This document shows, piece by piece, positions 27,920 to 32,574 of a stretch of DNA of 32,574 nt. The stretch is from Omnitrophica bacterium RIFCSPLOWO2_01_FULL_45_10b. GTDB taxonomy: Bacteria; Omnitrophota; Omnitrophia; Omnitrophales; Danuiimicrobiaceae. A model generated the notes under the pieces. The model had not been told where the DNA came from, did not search any database, and saw only the letters and a list, made by a program, of their open reading frames with translations. The stretch spans positions 21,198 to 53,771 of the forward strand of contig MHFM01000011.1 in the NCBI GenBank assembly GCA_001804205.1. The letters are read 5' to 3'. A program made the translations under genes and the position numbers. Within the stretch, counting starts at the first letter, position 1. Each line of letters starts with the position of its first letter.

Positions 27920-28876
27920 ATGGCGTACCTTTCCGTTCAAAACTTCTACGATGGGATGAAGGATCAGTTAAAACTGAGCCTGATAACTCCCACTGTTCCC
28001 TTGACCCGTAAGATCCATTCTCCCGAGATCCATAGGCCGGGCCTGGCTTTTTCGGGTTTTTATGATTACTTTGCGTTTGACTGCCTTCAGATTCTCGGAA
28101 AAACGGAAATTCGTTTTCTTAAAAAATTACAGGGCCACGCCCGACGGGTAAATTTAGGCCGTTTTTTCTCATTCCGAATTCCATGCATTATTGTGTCGAA
28201 ACAACAAAGCGTACCGCGCGATTTTTTAGAGCAAGCGGTTCGTGCCGGCATTCCGGTTTTTCGCTCGCCGTTCCGCACCGCGCGGGTAGCAAGCCAGGTA
28301 ACTGTTTTTATCGAAGAAGCAAGCGCGCCGGAAGCCAGCATTCATGCAACGCTTGTCGATGTTTATGGCGTAGGGACGCTTCTCCTTGGAAAAAGCGGGG
28401 TTGGAAAATCGGAATGCGCCCTTGAGCTTGTGGAACGTAAGCACCGGCTTGTGGCGGATGACATTGTAGAAATTCGAGTTGAGAATCACGAACTCATCGG
28501 GCGCTCGAATGATGTTTTGCATCATCATATGGAAATTCGCGGGTTAGGCATTATTGACGTTCGAGCTATTTTTGGAGTGGGTGCCGTGCGGAATCGTAAA
28601 CGCATTACTTTAGCCGTGACGCTTGAACATTGGAAAAAAGAACGCGAATATGAACGGCTTGGCCTTGAAGGGCAGGAATATGAACTTTTAGGCATGAAAG
28701 TTCCTCATTTGATTATTCCTGTGCGACCAGGCCGAAATATTCCAATTTTGGTCGAGACAGCCGCTTTAACTCAGCGGCTTAATAAGATGGGCGCTAATCC
28801 GGCGAAAGAATTTAACCAAAGATTAATTCAATCGATGGGGTCTGCGGCCCAAGCCGGCAACGGATTGGAAACATGA
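27920..28876 (+). CDS. hprK: HPr kinase/phosphorylase
   Basis: HprK phosphorylates and dephosphorylates HPr on a serine. The 318-residue protein has an N-terminal domain (about 1-130) and the catalytic domain with HATLVDVYGVGTLLLGKSGVGKSE (Walker A 157-164), HRLVADDIVEI and the family signature EIRGLGIIDVRAIFGVG. The C-terminal VPHLIIPVRPGRNIPILVE and NPAKEFNQRL are also typical. It starts at ATG 27920 after a 34-base gap with no clear ribosome binding site. Its target, an HPr with the matching serine, is encoded two genes downstream. Confidence 0.95.
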   Translation: MAYLSVQNFYDGMKDQLKLSLITPTVPLTRKIHSPEIHRPGLAFSGFYDYFAFDCLQILGKTEIRFLKKLQGHARRVNLGRFFSFRIPCIIVSKQQSVPRDFLEQAVRAGIPVFRSPFRTARVASQVTVFIEEASAPEASIHATLVDVYGVGTLLLGKSGVGKSECALELVERKHRLVADDIVEIRVENHELIGRSNDVLHHHMEIRGLGIIDVRAIFGVGAVRNRKRITLAVTLEHWKKEREYERLGLEGQEYELLGMKVPHLIIPVRPGRNIPILVETAALTQRLNKMGANPAKEFNQRLIQSMGSAAQAGNGLET

Positions 28877-30117
28877 AATTTTTTAGATGGTTTTATCCCG
28901 GAATTGGGATCAAGCGATGGGTTATTTTGGCTGCATTTGGCCTGGGTTGCATGGTGGTGGTCGGGCTTTCCGCAGTCAAAACTATGTCTCAGCATAGTGT
29001 TCTGCTGGCAAGTTTCGCCACAGCATTTTTGATCTTTGGCATTTTTCTGGTGTATACGGCTCTTAAAAATATTGTCCGGATTTTTGTTCGAGCTTTAATG
29101 CCGGCGCCATCTGAAGATTTAGCCAATCTCGTTTATCAAAGTAGAAAAAGGAATTTTTTGGCCCGCGGGCCAAGGGTTGTTGTAATTGGAGGCGGAACCG
29201 GCTTAAGTGTTCTTTTGCAAGGAATTAAGGCCTATACCAATAATATTACCGCTGTTGTGACGGTGACCGATACGGGCGGAAGTTCAGGGCGCCTCCGTGA
29301 CGAACTGGATATTCTTCCACCTGGCGATATTCGGAACTGTCTTGTTGCCTTGGCAGATGCTGAACCTCTCATTCGGGATTTGTTTCAATATCGTTTTGAG
29401 GAAGGACAAGGGTTGAAAGGGCACAGTTTCGGAAATTTGTTTATCACCGCTCTTTCCATGGTGACAGGCGATTTTGAAAAGGCGATTCGTGAGTCGAGTA
29501 AGGTTCTGGCCATCCGAGGGCGAGTTCTTCCTTCCACTTTAGATAAGGTAACCTTGGTAGGTGAATTTGCGGATGGCACTGTTGAGGAAGGGGAAACCAA
29601 AATTACCGATGCCAGGAAGCCATTGAAACGTATTTTGCTTCGCCCGGCCAATTGCCGCGCGACAGAGGAAACAATTGAGGCCATTCAAAATGCAGATCTA
29701 ATTGTCATGGGTCCCGGTAGTCTTTATACGAGCATCCTACCCAATCTTTTGATTAAGGATATTTTGAACGCCGTTTTGGAATGCGACGCTTATAAGGTTC
29801 TTATTATTAATGCAATGACGCAGCCTGGAGAAACTGAAGGATATACGGCCTATGACCATCTTCGTGTGCTGGTTAGCCATACGGATCCGCATATTGTTGA
29901 TGCTTGTTTTGTCAGCACTCAATTGATTCCTGCAGAAATTTTAGAACGGTATCGTAAGACCCATTCACATCCTGTTGAAGTGGATGCCGCAAAGATTCGA
30001 GAGCAAGGCTGTGAAGTAATTGACGGCGAAATTCTTAGGATCGATACTCAAGTGCGGCATGACTCTGCAAAACTGGCAAAACGAATTATCGATCAATATT
30101 TTGAAGTGCTTCGATAA
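28873..30117 (+). CDS. YvcK/CofD-like protein with N-terminal membrane anchor
   Basis: YvcK-family proteins bind UDP-sugars and are needed for cell-wall homeostasis and growth on gluconeogenic substrates in Bacillus. The core here (about residues 98-414) shows VVVIGGGTGLSVLLQGIK, VTVTDTGGSSGRLRDEL, LPPGDIRNCLVALA, GHSFGNLFITAL and VMGPGSLYTSILPNL. Ahead of it are about 95 residues with two predicted membrane helices (roughly 14-33 and 42-62), which the ~317-residue Bacillus protein does not have. The ATG overlaps the hprK stop (ATGA). Anchoring would place the nucleotide-sugar sensor at the membrane. Confidence 0.9.
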   Translation: MKFFRWFYPGIGIKRWVILAAFGLGCMVVVGLSAVKTMSQHSVLLASFATAFLIFGIFLVYTALKNIVRIFVRALMPAPSEDLANLVYQSRKRNFLARGPRVVVIGGGTGLSVLLQGIKAYTNNITAVVTVTDTGGSSGRLRDELDILPPGDIRNCLVALADAEPLIRDLFQYRFEEGQGLKGHSFGNLFITALSMVTGDFEKAIRESSKVLAIRGRVLPSTLDKVTLVGEFADGTVEEGETKITDARKPLKRILLRPANCRATEETIEAIQNADLIVMGPGSLYTSILPNLLIKDILNAVLECDAYKVLIINAMTQPGETEGYTAYDHLRVLVSHTDPHIVDACFVSTQLIPAEILERYRKTHSHPVEVDAAKIREQGCEVIDGEILRIDTQVRHDSAKLAKRIIDQYFEVLR

Positions 30118-30130
30118 ATCATACCATTTC

Positions 30131-30424
30131 ATGGAATCAGAAAAAGTTGTTGAGAAAAGAGTGGTCATTCAAAATAAACTAGGGTTGCATGCGCGGCCTG
30201 CAGCTCTATTTGTCCGTACGGCCAACCGATTTAAAAGCGAGATTACAATTCTAAAGGGCAAACATAAGGTCAATGGAAAATCCATTATGGGTTTGATGAT
30301 GCTTGCTGCGGCTCCGGGAAGCCATCTAATCATTCGGATCGTGGGCCCTGATGCGGAACGCGCCATGGAAGAAATTGAAAAATTAATCGACCAAAATTTT
30401 GGCGAAGAAGCAAGCGAGACTTAA
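30131..30424 (+). CDS. ptsH: phosphocarrier protein HPr
   Basis: HPr receives phosphate from EI and passes it to EIIA proteins. The 97-residue protein has the active His20 in LGLHARPAALFVRTA and the regulatory Ser51 in VNGKSIMGLMMLAA, the site expected to be modified by HprK. The track's start at 30020 lies inside the upstream gene; ATG 30131 gives normal HPr length with a few extra N-terminal residues. A C-terminal extension of about six residues goes past the usual helix. Confidence 0.95.
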   Translation: MESEKVVEKRVVIQNKLGLHARPAALFVRTANRFKSEITILKGKHKVNGKSIMGLMMLAAAPGSHLIIRIVGPDAERAMEEIEKLIDQNFGEEASET

Positions 30425-30425
30425 T

Positions 30426-32174
30426 TTGGAAACACTTCACGGAATCCCCGTTTCACCAGGCGTTGCCATTGGGAAAGCCCTCATTTTGCATAGTGAGGAC
30501 TCTTTTATCGTTTCAAAAACGGAAATCCGGCCGGATGAAATCCCAAAGGAAATTGTGCGATTTGAAGAGTCACTTACCAAAACACGATCCGAACTTTTTG
30601 GTATTCGGAAGAAAATTGCCCAGGACATCGGTCATGAACATTCCGATATTTTTAGCGCTCATTTGCTCATTCTGGAAGACCGCACCCTGATTGAAGATGT
30701 TTTTTCTAAGATTAAAAACGAAAATGTACCGGCAGAATATGCTTTTTCAGTTGTCATTCAGCGTTATTTTCACGCCTTCGCGCAGATTGACGATGAATAC
30801 CTGAAGGAACGCGTGGCCGACATTAAAGATGTGGCCCGCCGCATCATGCAAAATTTGCGCGGCGAGAAAAAAGATTCATTAATGCATCTTAAGGATGAAG
30901 TGATCGTTGTGTCCCACGATTTATCTCCTTCCGAAACTGCCATGATGGATCGCGAGCACGTCATTGCTTTCGCTACCGATATTGGCGGCCCAACTTCTCA
31001 CACGGCCATCATGGCCCGTTCTATGGAAATTCCCGCTGTGGTAGGGCTTGACCGGATCAGCAAAGAAGTTTCCAACGGCGACATGATGATCATTGATGGT
31101 AATCGTGGGATCGTTGTGATTGACCCTGATCCGTTGACGATTGATCGCTACGGCCGCGAAGAACGCCGCTTCGTTGAGCTTGTTACAGAGCTTGATAAAT
31201 TAAAAACACTTCCCGCCGAAACCTTAGATGGCTATAAACTTCAGTTGGTTGCGAATATTGAATTTCCTGACGAAATTCCATCCGTGATTGCACATGGCGC
31301 GGAAGGGATTGGGCTTTACCGGTCTGAATATTTTTATATGAATCGCACCGACCTTCCTTTGGAACAAGAGCAATTTGAGGCCTATCGCAATGTGGCCGAG
31401 CAATTGGCCCCGAAACCCGTTGTGATTCGTACGTTGGATTTAGGAGGCGATAAGTTTTTATCGTCTCTGGATATTCCGCAAGAAATGAATCCCTTTATGG
31501 GATGGCGCGCCATCCGTTTTTGCCTGGCACGAGTCGATATTTTTAAAGCTCAGCTGCGCGCGATTCTTCGAGCAAGCGTTTATGGCAATTTAAAGCTCAT
31601 GTATCCCATGATTTCCAATGTAGTTGAATTAAGACAAGCAAATCAAGTATTGGAAGAAGCGAAAAAAGAATTGCGTGAAGCCAAAATCCCTTTTGACGAA
31701 AAAATTCAGGTAGGGGCTATGATTGAAATCCCATCTGCCGTTTTAATCAGCGATATTCTGGCCCACGAAGTTGAGTTTTTTTCGATTGGTACTAATGATT
31801 TAATTCAATATTCACTCGCCGTGGATCGGGTGAATGAGAAAATCGCTTATCTGTACGAACCGACTCATCCAGCAATCCTTAGATTAATTCGGCACACGAT
31901 TGATAATGCTAAAAAGGCCAAGATTTGGATCGGCGTTTGCGGAGAAATGGGGGGAGACCCCGCCATGGCCCTTCTTTTATTAGGACTTGGGATTAATCAA
32001 TTAAGCATGAGCGCTTTTGCGCTTCCCAAGGTGAAAAGGGCCATTCGCGCCGTGACGTTTAAACAAGCCCAAGAAATTGCCTCACGCGCTTTGGAATTTA
32101 CAACAGGTGAGGAAATTAAGCGCTTTGCCGAAGCAAAACTTAAAGCCGTTACCCCTGAACTTTTCGAGGAATAA
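30426..32174 (+). CDS. ptsI: PTS enzyme I (phosphoenolpyruvate-protein phosphotransferase)
   Basis: EI takes phosphate from PEP and passes it to HPr. The 582-residue protein has an N-terminal HPr-binding helical domain, the swivelling domain with the phospho-accepting His192 in GGPTSHTAIMARSMEIPAVVGL, and the C-terminal PEP-binding barrel (IGLYRSEYFYM, RTLDLGGDKF, FFSIGTNDLIQYSLAVDR, GVCGEMGGDP with the active-site Cys). TTG 30426, one base after the ptsH stop, gives the family-standard distance to the active His; the track's TTG 30399 lies inside ptsH. Either start is possible. Confidence 0.95.
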   Translation: METLHGIPVSPGVAIGKALILHSEDSFIVSKTEIRPDEIPKEIVRFEESLTKTRSELFGIRKKIAQDIGHEHSDIFSAHLLILEDRTLIEDVFSKIKNENVPAEYAFSVVIQRYFHAFAQIDDEYLKERVADIKDVARRIMQNLRGEKKDSLMHLKDEVIVVSHDLSPSETAMMDREHVIAFATDIGGPTSHTAIMARSMEIPAVVGLDRISKEVSNGDMMIIDGNRGIVVIDPDPLTIDRYGREERRFVELVTELDKLKTLPAETLDGYKLQLVANIEFPDEIPSVIAHGAEGIGLYRSEYFYMNRTDLPLEQEQFEAYRNVAEQLAPKPVVIRTLDLGGDKFLSSLDIPQEMNPFMGWRAIRFCLARVDIFKAQLRAILRASVYGNLKLMYPMISNVVELRQANQVLEEAKKELREAKIPFDEKIQVGAMIEIPSAVLISDILAHEVEFFSIGTNDLIQYSLAVDRVNEKIAYLYEPTHPAILRLIRHTIDNAKKAKIWIGVCGEMGGDPAMALLLLGLGINQLSMSAFALPKVKRAIRAVTFKQAQEIASRALEFTTGEEIKRFAEAKLKAVTPELFEE

Positions 32175-32177
32175 AAA

Positions 32178-32574
32178 ATGAATCTTTTGGACCAAAAAGA
32201 AGCTATCGAGCGCGTCGACCGGCAGAATATGAGGAAGTTAATTCACGACTTTTCCGCTCAAATGAGACAAGCTGAAGAAATTGGTACCGCTCTTCATATT
32301 GATCCCGCGCTTGGAACAGGCTTATCAAAAATTGTTTTTTCAGGCTTGGGCGGTTCTGCCATTGGAGCCGATTTCATTCGGTCTTACCTAGCTTATGATT
32401 TTCCGATTCCTATTTTTGTCAATCGCCACTATCAGCTTCCTGAATTTGTGGACAAAACCACACTTCTTGTTGCCAGTAGCTATTCAGGAGATACGGAAGA
32501 AACACTTTCTGCGCTGAAAGACGGAATGAAGCGGGGCGCTCGTATTTTGGCCATTACTTCCGGCGGAGAACTTA
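32178..32574 (+). CDS. PGI/PMI-type sugar-phosphate isomerase, N-terminal part (3' end outside window)
   Basis: The ORF track omits this gene because the window ends before the stop. From ATG 32178 the frame is open to the edge, giving 132 residues. The SIS-domain motifs VFSGLGGSAIGADF, LLVASSYSGDTEETLSAL and LAITSGGEL match the N-terminal half of archaeal-type bifunctional phosphoglucose/phosphomannose isomerase, which interconverts glucose 6-phosphate or mannose 6-phosphate with fructose 6-phosphate. It follows ptsI by three bases. A different SIS-family sugar isomerase cannot be fully excluded from half a protein. Confidence 0.85.
   Translation, partial: MNLLDQKEAIERVDRQNMRKLIHDFSAQMRQAEEIGTALHIDPALGTGLSKIVFSGLGGSAIGADFIRSYLAYDFPIPIFVNRHYQLPEFVDKTTLLVASSYSGDTEETLSALKDGMKRGARILAITSGGEL

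Noticed and set aside
30020-30130. Longer HPr start in the ORF track
   Set aside because: It lies inside the yvcK-like gene and would add 37 residues to a protein of standard size.

Overview
The window is a dense bacterial segment with every recognised gene on the + strand. It reads as a Gram-negative (diderm) bacterium making a Kdo- and heptose-containing LPS: waaA, lpxK, two LpxL-type acyltransferases, kdsB/kdsA/kdsD, a heptose-phosphate kinase, heptosyltransferase-like GT9 enzymes and Lpt export genes. It also has a regulatory HPr kinase/PTS module. Base composition looks moderate (mid-40s % GC by eye). The mix of diderm LPS genes, HPr kinase, a YvcK-like protein and a PGI/PMI-type isomerase, together with several domain fusions, suggests an uncultured lineage such as Omnitrophota or a neighbour. 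That placement is inference from gene content and was not tested by any search.

Layout. (1) 1-3385: the 3' part of aroB, a possible 35-codon membrane microprotein, dprA, then a well-formed promoter followed by an RDD-family membrane protein and a polytopic membrane protein of unknown function. (2) 3386-3688: the only sizeable non-coding stretch, with a near-consensus sigma70-type promoter followed by four consecutive perfect-stem hairpins. (3) 3689-6916: thiS, topA, xerC-type recombinase; dprA, topA and xerC are neighbours in many bacteria. (4) 6935-25769: a long LPS block: waaA, lpxK, an LpxL-ELM1 fusion, a GT4-GT9 fusion, four more GT9 glycosyltransferases, a DUF3108 lipoprotein, a CE4 deacetylase, the hldE/rfaE1 kinase, kdsB, pyrG, kdsA, kdsD and a second LpxL-type acyltransferase. 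(5) 25766-27389: an lptC-lptA fusion and lptB. (6) 27421-32574: ptsN-type EIIA, hprK, a membrane-anchored YvcK-like protein, ptsH (HPr), ptsI (EI) and the start of a PGI/PMI-type sugar-phosphate isomerase.

How it fits together. KdsD and KdsA make Kdo 8-phosphate, PyrG supplies CTP, KdsB activates Kdo to CMP-Kdo, and WaaA transfers it to the lipid A precursor phosphorylated by LpxK. The two acyltransferases add secondary acyl chains. The heptose kinase and the GT9/GT4 enzymes build the core, and LptC/A/B carries the product toward the outer membrane. The PTS module has no sugar permease in view, so it is probably regulatory. Many junctions are ATGA or 1-30 nt overlaps, so most of 3.7-32.6 kb could be one or a few long transcripts.

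The points most worth a second look are the three fusions (LpxL-ELM1, GT4-GT9, LptC-LptA), the run of five GT9 domains, the hairpin array behind a strong promoter, and the double-frame 3' end of lpxK. No mobile element, CRISPR array, tRNA or rRNA was seen.
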